The notes beneath the pieces are model-generated. The model was not told where the DNA came from. It saw nothing but the letters and a program-made list of their open reading frames with translations, and searched no databases. A stretch of DNA of 17,383 bases from Candidatus Peregrinibacteria bacterium (GTDB lineage Bacteria > Patescibacteriota > Gracilibacteria > UBA1369 > LOWO2-01-FULL-3): assembly GCA_014728975.1 (NCBI GenBank), contig WJKQ01000044.1, positions 1 to 17,383 of the forward strand. Direction: 5' to 3'. Below, one piece after another: positions 7,498 through 14,441 of the stretch (within the stretch, counting starts at the first letter, position 1; every line of letters begins with the position of its first letter). The translations under genes were made by a program, and so were the position numbers.

Positions 7498-7770
7498 GTG
7501 CTTTTTCTGACCGATATTTTTAGGTTTATTTGGTATTTGCCGCGCAATGCGGCTATTTTGCTAATAAAACTTTATCAAAAAACTCTTTCGCCGGATCACG
7601 GTTTTATTAGAATTCTTTTCCCAAACGGTTATTGTAAATTTACTCCAACCTGCTCAACTTATGCTATTGAAAGTCTGAAAAAACATGGCTTCTTGAAAGG
7701 CAGTGGAAAAGCTATAATAAGAGTTTTCAAATGTAATCCATGGTCGGATGGTGGAGAAGATTTGCCATGA
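7498..7770 (+). CDS. yidD: membrane protein insertion efficiency factor YidD
   Basis: The 90 residues carry the YidD signature: KLYQKTLSP near 25-33, CKFTPTCSTYAIESLKKHG (about 46-64), and CNPWSDGGEDLP at the C-terminus. YidD is a small membrane-associated helper of YidC/Sec insertion. The start is a GTG, 8 bases after the M23 gene stop, so both are probably one operon. An N-terminal stretch of about 24 hydrophobic and basic residues could be an amphipathic membrane anchor. In many bacteria yidD lies between rnpA and yidC; here that context is absent. Compared with the E. coli protein there is a small insertion between SP and the CKFTPTC motif. Confidence 0.93.
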   Translation: MLFLTDIFRFIWYLPRNAAILLIKLYQKTLSPDHGFIRILFPNGYCKFTPTCSTYAIESLKKHGFLKGSGKAIIRVFKCNPWSDGGEDLP

Positions 7771-7796
7771 TCAATATTTCTTGACTTTATTTCTTA

Positions 7797-7846
7797 TATA
7801 ATTAAAATCCATCTCTGGCGGGATAATGTTTTATAACAGGTTATCC
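7797..7846 (+). promoter_or_regulatory. purH upstream region: -10 element and inverted repeat
   Basis: A perfect TATAAT stands at 7797-7802, but the only -35-like hexamer (TTGACT, 7781-7786) is 10 bases away, too close. GGATAA at 7821-7826 and TTATCC at 7841-7846 form a 6-bp inverted repeat ending one base before the purH ATG. It may be an operator or an RNA hairpin covering the start site. Confidence 0.3.
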
Positions 7847-7847
7847 A

Positions 7848-9386
7848 ATGTCAATTAATAGTGCCCTAATAAGTGTGTCTGATAAAACGGGCATTGTTGA
7901 ATTTGTAAAAAAACTTTCAGAAAAAGGCATAGAAATTATTTCTACGGGAGGAACCGCCAGAGTTTTAAAAAAAGCCGGTATAAAAGTGAAAAACGTTTCT
8001 GACTACACAGAATATCCTGAAATGATGGATGGAAGGGTTAAAACATTACATCCCCGTATACATGGAGGTCTTTTGGCTTTAAGAGATAATGCCAGGCATA
8101 TACAAGAAGCCAAAGAAAATTCCATAAAAATGATTGATCTTCTTGTGGTCAATCTTTATCCGTTCCAAAAAATAGTAAAAAAGGAAAGTGTAAAGGAAGA
8201 AGAAATTATAGAAAATATTGATATTGGAGGCCCCGCAATGGTCAGGAGTGCTGCAAAAAATTACCAATTTGTTACTGTGGTTACAAGTTCTGATGATTAT
8301 CTGAAAGTTAGTGAGGAAATAATATCAAGGGGTGATACAACATTGGAAACACGCAAAAAGCTGGCCAGAAAAGCTTTCACTCTAACATATATGTATGACG
8401 AAGCTATTGAAAGGTACCTTAGAAAACAGGTCGGCGATCCGGAGCTTTTAAATCTTCATTATGAAAAAGTGGGAAGTTTGAGATACGGAGAAAATCCATA
8501 TCAAAAAGCGGCATTCTTCAGAAATCCAAACAATACGGATTCAAATATTACAAATTCCAAAGTTTTGCATGGTAAGAAAATGTCGTTCAATAATATTGTT
8601 GACGGTGACAGTGCCCTTGAACTGGTGAAAGAATTTAAAGACCCAACTGCCGTCTTTGTAAAGCATAATAATCCATGCGGTGTTGCAAGTTCAAAAAATA
8701 TTGAAGATGCTTTTATAAATGCTTACAAGGTAGATCCTATGGCTGCTTTCGGCTGTATAATCGCTGTAAATCGGGAGATCAATGAAGCTGTCGTCGATCA
8801 CATGAAATTTGAAAAAATGTTTGTTGAGATGATTATCGCACCAAGTTTTGATAAAAAAGCTCTCAAGAGATTGATGACCAGAAAAAATTTAAGAATTATT
8901 GAAACCGGAATGTTAAAACTGGATATGTTTAAGACGGATATAAAGAAGGTTGCGGGAGGTATTTTGATTCAAACCAAAGACACCTATCAGTTGAAACCTG
9001 AAGATCTAAATGTTGTTACCAAAAAATCCCCCACTGAAAAGGAAATAAATGCGATCCTTTTTGCAAATAAAGTCGTGAAGCATGTAATGTCAAATGCTGT
9101 TGTCATGGTTAAAGATACGGTAGTCACTGCTGTAGGAGCAGGTCAAATGTCCCGCGTTGACAGCGTAAAAATTGCAGGAATAAAAGGGAGGGAAAGGATA
9201 GAGGGATCGGTTATGGCTTCAGATGCTTTTTTTCCTTTTCCGGACGCAATGGAGGAAGCCGTTGTTCTTGGAGTAAAAGCAATCAGTCAGCCGGGTGGTT
9301 CTGTAAATGACGAAAAAGTTATAAAAAGAGCCGACGAACTTGGAATAAGTATGGTTTTTACCGGTAGAAGGTATTTCAGGCATTAA
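7848..9386 (+). CDS. purH: bifunctional AICAR transformylase / IMP cyclohydrolase
   Basis: PurH carries out the last two steps of IMP synthesis: formylation of AICAR with 10-formyl-tetrahydrofolate, then ring closure of FAICAR to IMP. The 512 residues are normal for the family. The N-terminal cyclohydrolase half (about 1-195) has SDKTG at 11-15, STGGT at 32-36 and the MMDGRVKTLHPRIHGGLL block at 59-76. The transformylase half has LRYGENP at 211-217, the catalytic KHNNPCG at 272-278, GAGQMSRVDS at 430-439 and ASDAFFPFPD at 458-467, ending in FRH. Both activities look intact. Small departures from the usual consensus are Tyr after NP at 218 and Arg-Tyr near the end. No other de novo purine gene adjoins it, but two PurP-family genes lie 1.7 kb downstream. 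Confidence 0.97.
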   Translation: MSINSALISVSDKTGIVEFVKKLSEKGIEIISTGGTARVLKKAGIKVKNVSDYTEYPEMMDGRVKTLHPRIHGGLLALRDNARHIQEAKENSIKMIDLLVVNLYPFQKIVKKESVKEEEIIENIDIGGPAMVRSAAKNYQFVTVVTSSDDYLKVSEEIISRGDTTLETRKKLARKAFTLTYMYDEAIERYLRKQVGDPELLNLHYEKVGSLRYGENPYQKAAFFRNPNNTDSNITNSKVLHGKKMSFNNIVDGDSALELVKEFKDPTAVFVKHNNPCGVASSKNIEDAFINAYKVDPMAAFGCIIAVNREINEAVVDHMKFEKMFVEMIIAPSFDKKALKRLMTRKNLRIIETGMLKLDMFKTDIKKVAGGILIQTKDTYQLKPEDLNVVTKKSPTEKEINAILFANKVVKHVMSNAVVMVKDTVVTAVGAGQMSRVDSVKIAGIKGRERIEGSVMASDAFFPFPDAMEEAVVLGVKAISQPGGSVNDEKVIKRADELGISMVFTGRRYFRH

Positions 9387-9421
9387 AAGAAAAAGCCCCT
9401 TTTGTGAGGCTCTTTCTTTTT
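9386..9421. terminator. bidirectional Rho-independent terminator between purH and the 140-aa gene
   Basis: AAAGAAAAAGCC at 9386-9397 pairs with GGCTCTTTCTTT at 9408-9419, with one A-C mismatch and a 10-base loop. T-rich tails are present on both strands (TTTCTTTTT on plus, TTTTTCTTTT on minus). It separates two convergent genes and serves both. Confidence 0.85.
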
Positions 9422-9429
9422 AGAATTGT

Positions 9430-9852
9430 CTAAAACTGTACATCTTCCTTTAAAAAGTCTTTCTCAGAAAAAACTGATTCTTCTTTTATGAAATTTACAT
9501 CTTCCATAACAGTATCAAGATTCCCTTCAATGAAATTTACATCTTCCATAACAGTATCAAGATTCCCTTCAATGAAATTTACGTCTTCTTTAAGCTCATT
9601 AATTTCATCTTTTAGCATGTCGATATCTTCCATTAATTCACCGGTTTCGAGTTGTACTTTCCTTTCTGCCGTATCTTCCATTACAACATCTTCAGCGGAT
9701 CTTGTACGGATAAATCCTTTAAAATATCCGCTCCCCGCAAGAAAATATGCCGCTATGGCAACACCTATCACAACAATTAATCCCACAATTGCAAGGATTA
9801 ATCCTTTTTTGGATTTTTTTTGCTGTTTTTGAGGATTTTTCATTTCTTCCAT
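9430..9852 (-). CDS. single-TM protein with 14-residue coiled-coil tandem repeats
   Basis: The family is not recognised. The 140 residues comprise a Lys-rich N-terminus (1-16), one transmembrane helix (about 17-39), the motif YFLAGSGYFKG (36-46), and a long acidic helical tail. The tail has a 14-residue unit (EDVNFIEGNLDTVM) at 89-102 and 103-116, a partial copy at 117-122 and a degenerate copy at 75-88. Val, Ile, Leu and Val recur in a 3-4-3-4 spacing, so each unit is two heptads of a coiled coil. Orientation is probably N-in with the coil outside. It lies 24 bases after the 74-aa gene, which shares the membrane segment and FKG motif, so the pair looks like an operon of paralogues. Translation could also start at Met4. 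Confidence 0.7.
   Translation of the reverse strand: MEEMKNPQKQQKKSKKGLILAIVGLIVVIGVAIAAYFLAGSGYFKGFIRTRSAEDVVMEDTAERKVQLETGELMEDIDMLKDEINELKEDVNFIEGNLDTVMEDVNFIEGNLDTVMEDVNFIKEESVFSEKDFLKEDVQF
9488..9588. repeat. 42-base tandem direct repeat inside the coiled-coil gene
   Basis: Two identical 42-base units occupy 9488-9529 and 9530-9571, followed by a 17-base partial third copy (9572-9588) with two mismatches. The length keeps the reading frame and equals 14 codons. Perfect identity at synonymous sites points to recent duplication. Confidence 0.95.
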
Positions 9853-9876
9853 AATTTTTGGTTATAAAATTTATAA

Positions 9877-10101
9877 TTAATTTTCTTCATCTATTATTTC
9901 AATAAGCTTTGGTTCTGAATATTTTTCTATCCGGGCCTCTTCGCTGGCTCCTTTGTAAGTCATTCCTTTAAAATATGAGCTGTTTGCAAAAAAATAAACT
10001 GCTACCGCCAAAATTATTAGAGCCATGAATATAAGGATAATTTTAAGTTCTGTATGATTATTGTATATTTTTTTTGCTTTTTTGGTTTTTTTTGTTTTCA
10101 C
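9877..10101 (-). CDS. small single-TM protein, paralogue of the 140-aa neighbour
   Basis: This 74-residue protein has a Lys-rich N-terminus (1-12), a hydrophobic helix at about 20-38, then YFFANSSYFKG (36-46), and an acidic C-terminus. The last motif matches YFLAGSGYFKG of the next gene at the same place relative to the membrane, and it is the same type of protein without the coiled-coil tail. The start is GTG. A strong promoter (TTGCCA, 17 bases, TATAAT) lies upstream, and the 140-aa gene follows at 24 bases, so they are co-transcribed. No function can be named; the family looks like small envelope proteins. Confidence 0.65.
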   Translation of the reverse strand: MKTKKTKKAKKIYNNHTELKIILIFMALIILAVAVYFFANSSYFKGMTYKGASEEARIEKYSEPKLIEIIDEEN

Positions 10102-10147
10102 AGAAATAATATCTTAAATTTTTATTTTTTATTTTGGAACTATATTT

Positions 10148-10176
10148 ATTATACAATCTTTTGGCGTGTTTGGCAA
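10148..10176 (-). promoter_or_regulatory. sigma70-type promoter for the small TM protein pair
   Basis: On the minus strand TTGCCA (10176-10171) is followed after 17 bases by a perfect TATAAT (10153-10148). The predicted start near 10141 gives a leader of about 40 bases to the GTG at 10101. Confidence 0.65.
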
Positions 10177-10204
10177 CTGTTTGACGCATTTTTATTGTGA
10201 TAAT
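10170..10204 (+). promoter_or_regulatory. candidate promoter(s) for uppP
   Basis: TTGGCA at 10170-10175 with TATTGT at 10193-10198 has 17-base spacing and overlaps the -35 element of the divergent promoter. An extended -10 (TGTGATAAT, 10196-10204) is also present. Either would place the start only 3-9 bases before the uppP ATG, giving a nearly leaderless message. Confidence 0.35.
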
Positions 10205-10213
10205 ATTTGCCAT

Positions 10214-11008
10214 ATGGAATTTTCTGATTCATTAATTTTGGGAATTTTGCAGGGTATTACTGAATTTTTACCTGTATCTTCCAGTGGTCATCTTGTGCTT
10301 GGAGAATATTATCTGGGTCTGAATGTGGAAACTCTGAAAAGTTTTGATGTTGTGGTGCATTTGGGAACTTTGTTAGCTATTTTAGTTTATTTTAAGAAAG
10401 ACGTATGGGAAATTTTGAAAGCTTTGGGACGTCTTTTTTGTCGAAAATTTGAGAAAAAAGATCCTTACCTGAAACTTATTTTATTTATTGTTATCGGAAC
10501 CGTTCCCGCTGTTATTTTCGCTATTTTGGGTGAAAAATGGATAGATAATACTTTCAGGAATGTAAAAGCGGTAGGTATTTGGATGTTTATTGTTGGAATA
10601 ATTTATTTAATTGGGGAATTTGCTTACAAACGAAGAAAAAATCATAAAATGAATTATCGAAAAGCTTTTGTAATAGGCATGGTTCAGGCTCTAGCACTTA
10701 TCCCCGGAGTTTCGAGATCCGGCTCCACAATAACTGCGGGACTGTTTCAGGGAATAGAGCGCAGTTCAGCCGCCAGGTTCTCATTTTTACTTGGAATTCC
10801 AGCCATAGTTGGAGCCGGACTTTTTACGGCTGTAAATTTACCTGAAAATGGTATCGAAATTTCAATTATTCCTCTTTTTACAGGTTTTTTCACTTCTTTC
10901 ATTTTTGGTCTGTTAAGTGTGGCTTTTTTAATGCGGTTTTTAAAGAGAAATTCTTTAATTGTATTCTCAATTTATCTTATCGCTTTAGGTATAAGTGTTT
11001 TTGTTTAA
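10214..11008 (+). CDS. uppP: undecaprenyl-diphosphatase (UppP/BacA)
   Basis: UppP removes a phosphate from undecaprenyl pyrophosphate at the membrane, recycling the lipid carrier for peptidoglycan and surface glycans, and can give bacitracin resistance. I start it at the ATG at 10214 because the conserved N-terminus begins there, giving 264 residues, the family's usual size. The frame stays open upstream to an ATG at 10166, but those 16 extra residues (with Cys and His) are not family-like. Signature 1, QGITEFLPVSSSGHL, is at 13-27 with catalytic Glu17; signature 2, PGVSRSGSTI, is at 164-173 with the catalytic Arg. About eight hydrophobic helices are visible. The gene ends at a terminator-like hairpin. 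Confidence 0.95.
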   Translation: MEFSDSLILGILQGITEFLPVSSSGHLVLGEYYLGLNVETLKSFDVVVHLGTLLAILVYFKKDVWEILKALGRLFCRKFEKKDPYLKLILFIVIGTVPAVIFAILGEKWIDNTFRNVKAVGIWMFIVGIIYLIGEFAYKRRKNHKMNYRKAFVIGMVQALALIPGVSRSGSTITAGLFQGIERSSAARFSFLLGIPAIVGAGLFTAVNLPENGIEISIIPLFTGFFTSFIFGLLSVAFLMRFLKRNSLIVFSIYLIALGISVFV

Positions 11009-11032
11009 ATTTTGTAGACAAAATGTTTTTTT
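11009..11032 (+). terminator. AT-rich terminator after uppP, overlapping the purP promoter
   Basis: ATTTTG at 11009-11014 pairs with CAAAAT at 11019-11024 around a TAGA loop, followed after one G by seven T residues (11026-11032). The stem is short and AT-rich, so it may be weak. Its 3' half lies in the -35 region of the next promoter. Confidence 0.5.
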
Positions 11033-11043
11033 CTTTGTATGAT
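11015..11043 (+). promoter_or_regulatory. sigma70-type promoter for the purP1-HD-purP2 operon
   Basis: TAGACA at 11015-11020 and TATGAT at 11038-11043 each match consensus at five of six bases and are exactly 17 bases apart. The predicted start near 11050 leaves a 20-base leader to the ATG at 11070. Confidence 0.6.
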
Positions 11044-11069
11044 AGCTAAAAGTACTAAATTTTTGGCTT

Positions 11070-12092
11070 ATGCCCGATATAAGGGGTTACAAAATTGCTA
11101 CTCTTGGAAGCCATACTGCACTTCAGATACTTAAAGGGGCGAAAGATGAGGGGTTTTCCACTATATGCGTATGTGAAAAAAATAATTCCAGACCTTACGA
11201 AAGCTATGGAGTAGCTGACCAAATTATTAAAATCGATTCTTTCAAAAATTATTTTGATATTGAGCAAGAGTTAATCGATCAAAATGCAATAATTATTCCA
11301 CATGGGTCTTTTGTAGCTTATATAGGTGCAAAAAAAGTGATGGATATTAAAGCTATGCATTATGGAACAAAAGGTATTCTGGAATGGGAATCCGATCGAA
11401 AAATGGAAAGAAAATGGCTGATTGACGCAGGAGTCAGATGCCCAAAAATTTTTAATAATCCCGATGAAATAGATCGGCCGGTTATAGTAAAATTTCATGG
11501 GGCACGCGGTGGAAAAGGATATTTTTTGGCCAATTCGCCTCAAGAATTTTATCAAAGATACAATGAGTATGATGGCGGCGAAGGGAAATCTTTTGTTATT
11601 CAGGAATATATAGTCGGTGTACCGATTTATTCACATTATTTTTACAGCAGATTGACAGGTGAACTTGAAGTTATGGGTTTCGACAAACGATATGAATCCA
11701 ACGCGGATTCAATAGGACGTGTAGCGGCAAAAGATCAGGTGGATGTCGGCATTCGAACAACTTATACGATTACCGGTAATGTTCCGATTGTCCTTAGGGA
11801 ATCTTTGCTTCCCGGGATTTTTAATTTGGGTGAAAAAGTTGTTGAATCTTCCAAAAATCTTGTTGATAAAGGCCTTTTTGGGCCTTTCTGCCTTGAAGGA
11901 GTTATTGATCCCGATCTTCATTATTATGTTTTTGAAATCTCTGCTAGAATTGTTGCCGGAACGAATCCTTATATTCACGGTTCGCCGTATACCTGGCTTA
12001 GGTATGATGAACCGATGAGTACCGGACGAAGGATCGCAAGAGATATTAAAATGGCAATTGAACAGAATAAATTGGAAAAAGTACTTGGTTAA
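11070..12092 (+). CDS. purP: PurP: formate-dependent AICAR ligase (FAICAR synthetase), archaeal type
   Basis: PurP joins formate to AICAR using ATP to make FAICAR, the step archaea use in place of the folate-dependent half of PurH. The 340 residues match the family across both halves (pre-ATP-grasp N-domain DUF1246, C-terminal ATP-grasp DUF1297). Landmarks are ATLGSHTALQILKGAKDEGF at 10-29, IPHGSFVAYIG at 76-86, the ATP-binding Gly loop KFHGARGGKGYF at 141-152, GPFCLEGVI at 271-279, and FEISARIVAGTN at 288-299. All appear intact, so an active enzyme is likely. It leads a three-gene operon with a strong promoter; the HD gene follows by 11 bases. PurP is typical of archaea and uncommon in bacteria, so ancient transfer is plausible. 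The assignment to family is firm; the exact substrate is by homology. Confidence 0.9.
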   Translation: MPDIRGYKIATLGSHTALQILKGAKDEGFSTICVCEKNNSRPYESYGVADQIIKIDSFKNYFDIEQELIDQNAIIIPHGSFVAYIGAKKVMDIKAMHYGTKGILEWESDRKMERKWLIDAGVRCPKIFNNPDEIDRPVIVKFHGARGGKGYFLANSPQEFYQRYNEYDGGEGKSFVIQEYIVGVPIYSHYFYSRLTGELEVMGFDKRYESNADSIGRVAAKDQVDVGIRTTYTITGNVPIVLRESLLPGIFNLGEKVVESSKNLVDKGLFGPFCLEGVIDPDLHYYVFEISARIVAGTNPYIHGSPYTWLRYDEPMSTGRRIARDIKMAIEQNKLEKVLG

Positions 12093-12103
12093 CTTCATTT
12101 AAT

Positions 12104-12640
12104 ATGAATTATGAGGAAGCTCACATTATTATGAAGGAGAACTTGAAAAACAGAAATTTGCGCAGTCATAGTTACGCTGTAGAATCCGCAATGCGCGCCT
12201 ACGCCCGTAAATTCGGAGACGATGAAGAAAAATGGGCAGCTGCAGGAATTCTTCATGATTTTGATTATGAGAAATGGCCCGAGGAACATCCAACAAGAGG
12301 GAAGGATCTTCTTGAAGAAATGAATGTTCCCGAAGAAATTGTCCAGGCGATCCAGGAACATGGCGAAATTCCCGCGGAAAGTAAAATGGGAAAAGCACTT
12401 AAAGCTGTTGACCGGTTAAGCGGGCTTATTGTGGCATGCGCACTTGTGAGGCCCGATAAAAAACTTCAAAGCGTTGAGGTAAAATCCGTTCTCAAAAAAA
12501 TGAAAGATAAAAGTTTTGCGGCGCAAATTGATCGGGATGATCTTAGGAAATGTTCGGATGATCTTGGAGTTCCGTTTGAAGAACATGTTGATATAGTTTT
12601 AGTATCAATGAAAAATATTTCTGATAAATTGGGCTTATGA
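12104..12640 (+). CDS. HD-superfamily hydrolase
   Basis: HD proteins are metal-dependent phosphohydrolases, often acting on nucleotides. In this 178-residue protein the expected ligands are visible: His22, His51-Asp52 (LHDFDY), His62, His86 and Asp103 (AVDRLSG). The wider pattern (ALVRPDKK near 113-120 and KKMKDKSFAA near 131-140) matches a conserved family of predicted HD hydrolases found in many bacteria, of unsettled substrate. It lies between the two PurP genes, 11 bases after the first and overlapping the second by ATGA (12637-12640), so it is translated with purP2. A role on a purine nucleotide or its intermediate is the simplest inference from context; nothing in the sequence fixes the substrate. 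Confidence 0.85.
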   Translation: MNYEEAHIIMKENLKNRNLRSHSYAVESAMRAYARKFGDDEEKWAAAGILHDFDYEKWPEEHPTRGKDLLEEMNVPEEIVQAIQEHGEIPAESKMGKALKAVDRLSGLIVACALVRPDKKLQSVEVKSVLKKMKDKSFAAQIDRDDLRKCSDDLGVPFEEHVDIVLVSMKNISDKLGL

Positions 12641-13845
12641 TTAATCAGAACAAAATAAAAAAGATTCTCAAAAATTATGATCCAAAAGATCTGTCCATCG
12701 GTGTTTTGGGAGGACATAGCGCTTTAGATGTATGCGAAGGCGCCAAGAAATACGGTTTTCGAACGGTAGCTGTTTGTCAGAAAGGTCGGGATAAAACATA
12801 TTCAAAATATTTTAAAACGCGCAAAGCACAATGGGCGCCTGAAGGTGAGCTCGGATGTGTTGATGAGATTATCATGGTTGATAAGTTTTCGGATGTCGTG
12901 AAGCCCGCTATTCAGGAAAAGTTGAGGGAATTAAATACCATTTTTATTCATAATCGATATTTCTGGGTATATTTTAAAGATTTTGATGATATTGAGAAAA
13001 GGTTTGAGGTTCCGATTTATGGTTTGAGACAGGGCGTGAAACTTGAGGAACGGGATCAGCCGAATAATCAGTATGTTTTGCTTCAGAAGGCCGGCATTCG
13101 TATTCCAAAAATTATCAGGGAGGGAGACAGCGGGATGTCGGAGAAGAAGTTGAAGGAGGCTTTGGATCGTCATTTTGTGAAAGAAAACGGTATGCCTTTG
13201 ATCGTGAAAGTAAATGAGGCAATACGCGAATATGAGAGGGCCTTTTTTGTGATTACAAATGAGATGGATTATTTCCGGATTGGAAGAAATATGATTGAAG
13301 AAGGAAAAATTAAGAAAAAAAATCTCGATGATGCTTTGATTGAGGAATTTGTGATTGGAGCACAGATTAATTTTAATTATTTTTATTCAAATCTGACCGG
13401 AGAGTTGGAGCTTATGGGAACAGATACGAGGCGACAGACAAGTCTTGATGGATTTTTGAGGCTGGACGCGGTTACACAGACTGAATTGATCCGCTCCGGA
13501 TATAAACCTTCCATGATTGAGACAGGTCATATTGCTTGCACGACAAAAGAATCCATTTTAGAGAAAGCTTTTACAGCGGGTGAAAAATTTGTGAAGACTT
13601 TGAAGAAAGAAGTACCGCCCGGAATGATAGGCCCTTTCGCTTTGCAGGGAGCGATTTCCGCAGAAAAAGGGAAAGAAGATTTTGTAGTTTTTGATGTGAG
13701 TATGAGGATTCCGGGTTCGCCGGGAACAAGATTTACGCCTTTGACTGCGTATCTTTATGGTGAGCCGATGAGTTATGGTGAAAGAATCGCGATGGAAATA
13801 AAGATGGCGGAAGAGATGGGGAAGCTGGAAGCTTTATTGACTTAA
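12637..13845 (+). CDS. second PurP-family ATP-grasp protein, divergent paralogue
   Basis: The 402 residues align with PurP over the full length: LGGHSALDVCEGAKKYGF at 24-41, EERDQPNNQYVLLQKAGIRIPK at 137-158, TGELELMGTDTR at 254-265, GPFALQGAI at 332-340 and FDVSMRIPGSPG at 352-363. It differs where PurP1 has the Gly-rich ATP loop: residues 192-205 read VNEAIREYERAFFV with no glycine, and IPHGSFVAYIG is replaced by IHNRYFWVYF. Insertions make it 62 residues longer. Archaea often carry such a second PurP type beside the canonical one, so it is a known lineage rather than decay; its reaction is not firmly known to me. It overlaps the HD gene by ATGA and converges on the CDP-alcohol transferase gene 9 bases on. 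Confidence 0.85.
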   Translation: MINQNKIKKILKNYDPKDLSIGVLGGHSALDVCEGAKKYGFRTVAVCQKGRDKTYSKYFKTRKAQWAPEGELGCVDEIIMVDKFSDVVKPAIQEKLRELNTIFIHNRYFWVYFKDFDDIEKRFEVPIYGLRQGVKLEERDQPNNQYVLLQKAGIRIPKIIREGDSGMSEKKLKEALDRHFVKENGMPLIVKVNEAIREYERAFFVITNEMDYFRIGRNMIEEGKIKKKNLDDALIEEFVIGAQINFNYFYSNLTGELELMGTDTRRQTSLDGFLRLDAVTQTELIRSGYKPSMIETGHIACTTKESILEKAFTAGEKFVKTLKKEVPPGMIGPFALQGAISAEKGKEDFVVFDVSMRIPGSPGTRFTPLTAYLYGEPMSYGERIAMEIKMAEEMGKLEALLT

Positions 13846-13854
13846 CTCAAAAAA

Positions 13855-14412
13855 TCATTTCTTGACGATTTCCAGAGTGCCTTTTTTGTGTTTAATGACG
13901 GCGCGGATTGTCGCTGTTAAAAGGGCAAGGTGCGTTGCTAAGACTACTGTGTAGGTGGCAATGTCGGCGACTTGCTGGCCGAAGTATTCGACTAAAAGAG
14001 GGATTGTGAAGATGTGGATGAATAAAATGACTCCTGTAAGTTTGATGTGGACAGGTTTGTAGAAGCCTTTGGCGTTGATCCAGAAATATGACGCGAGTGC
14101 GAGTCTGGTTACACGATGGGCTGCGATTAGTGAAAATATTATCAGATCTATATAGCCGATAATTACAAATGTTATTACTATCGCCGCTATCAGGATATTG
14201 TCCGCCATCATATCCAGAAAAACACCAGTTTTTGTTTCTTGCTTGAATTTTCTTGCAAGATAACCGTCGAGAACATCGAGAGAAAGTGTAAGAAGACTTA
14301 GAATCAGCGCTAAAATATTCTCTCCAATTACAAAAAAATAAACTATCAGAGGCACGATTATTATCGTGCGTAAAATTGAGATTGAATTTGGTATGTTGAA
14401 TATTTTTTTCAT
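13855..14412 (-). CDS. CDP-alcohol phosphatidyltransferase family membrane enzyme
   Basis: These enzymes transfer a phosphatidyl group from CDP-diacylglycerol (or a related CDP-alcohol) to an alcohol in the membrane, as in phosphatidylglycerol-phosphate synthase. The full signature is present in this 185-residue protein: Asp46, Asp49-Gly50, Ala53-Arg54, Gly63, Asp67 and Asp71 with exact family spacing. About six hydrophobic helices flank it. I start at the ATG at 14412, because MKKIFNIPNSISILRT is the usual N-terminus (compare pgsA); the frame runs open upstream to 14805 but that part overlaps the divergent gene. PgsA-like is the closest type, but the substrate cannot be fixed from the sequence. 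The stop is TGA. Confidence 0.9.
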   Translation of the reverse strand: MKKIFNIPNSISILRTIIIVPLIVYFFVIGENILALILSLLTLSLDVLDGYLARKFKQETKTGVFLDMMADNILIAAIVITFVIIGYIDLIIFSLIAAHRVTRLALASYFWINAKGFYKPVHIKLTGVILFIHIFTIPLLVEYFGQQVADIATYTVVLATHLALLTATIRAVIKHKKGTLEIVKK

Positions 14413-14441
14413 TTGAATTTTTCTGGCGATTTTCAATGGAA

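Noticed and set aside
9488..9588. CRISPR-like array
   Set aside because: Units are adjacent 42-base tandem repeats without spacers, in frame inside a gene.
10166..10213. Upstream start of uppP at 10166
   Set aside because: The extra 16 residues are Cys/His-rich and unlike the family, and the ATG at 10214 matches the conserved N-terminus. The upstream bases also carry the promoters.
11709..12098. A 129-codon minus-strand open frame opposite purP1
   Set aside because: It is antisense to a strongly conserved gene and has an unstructured, family-free translation.
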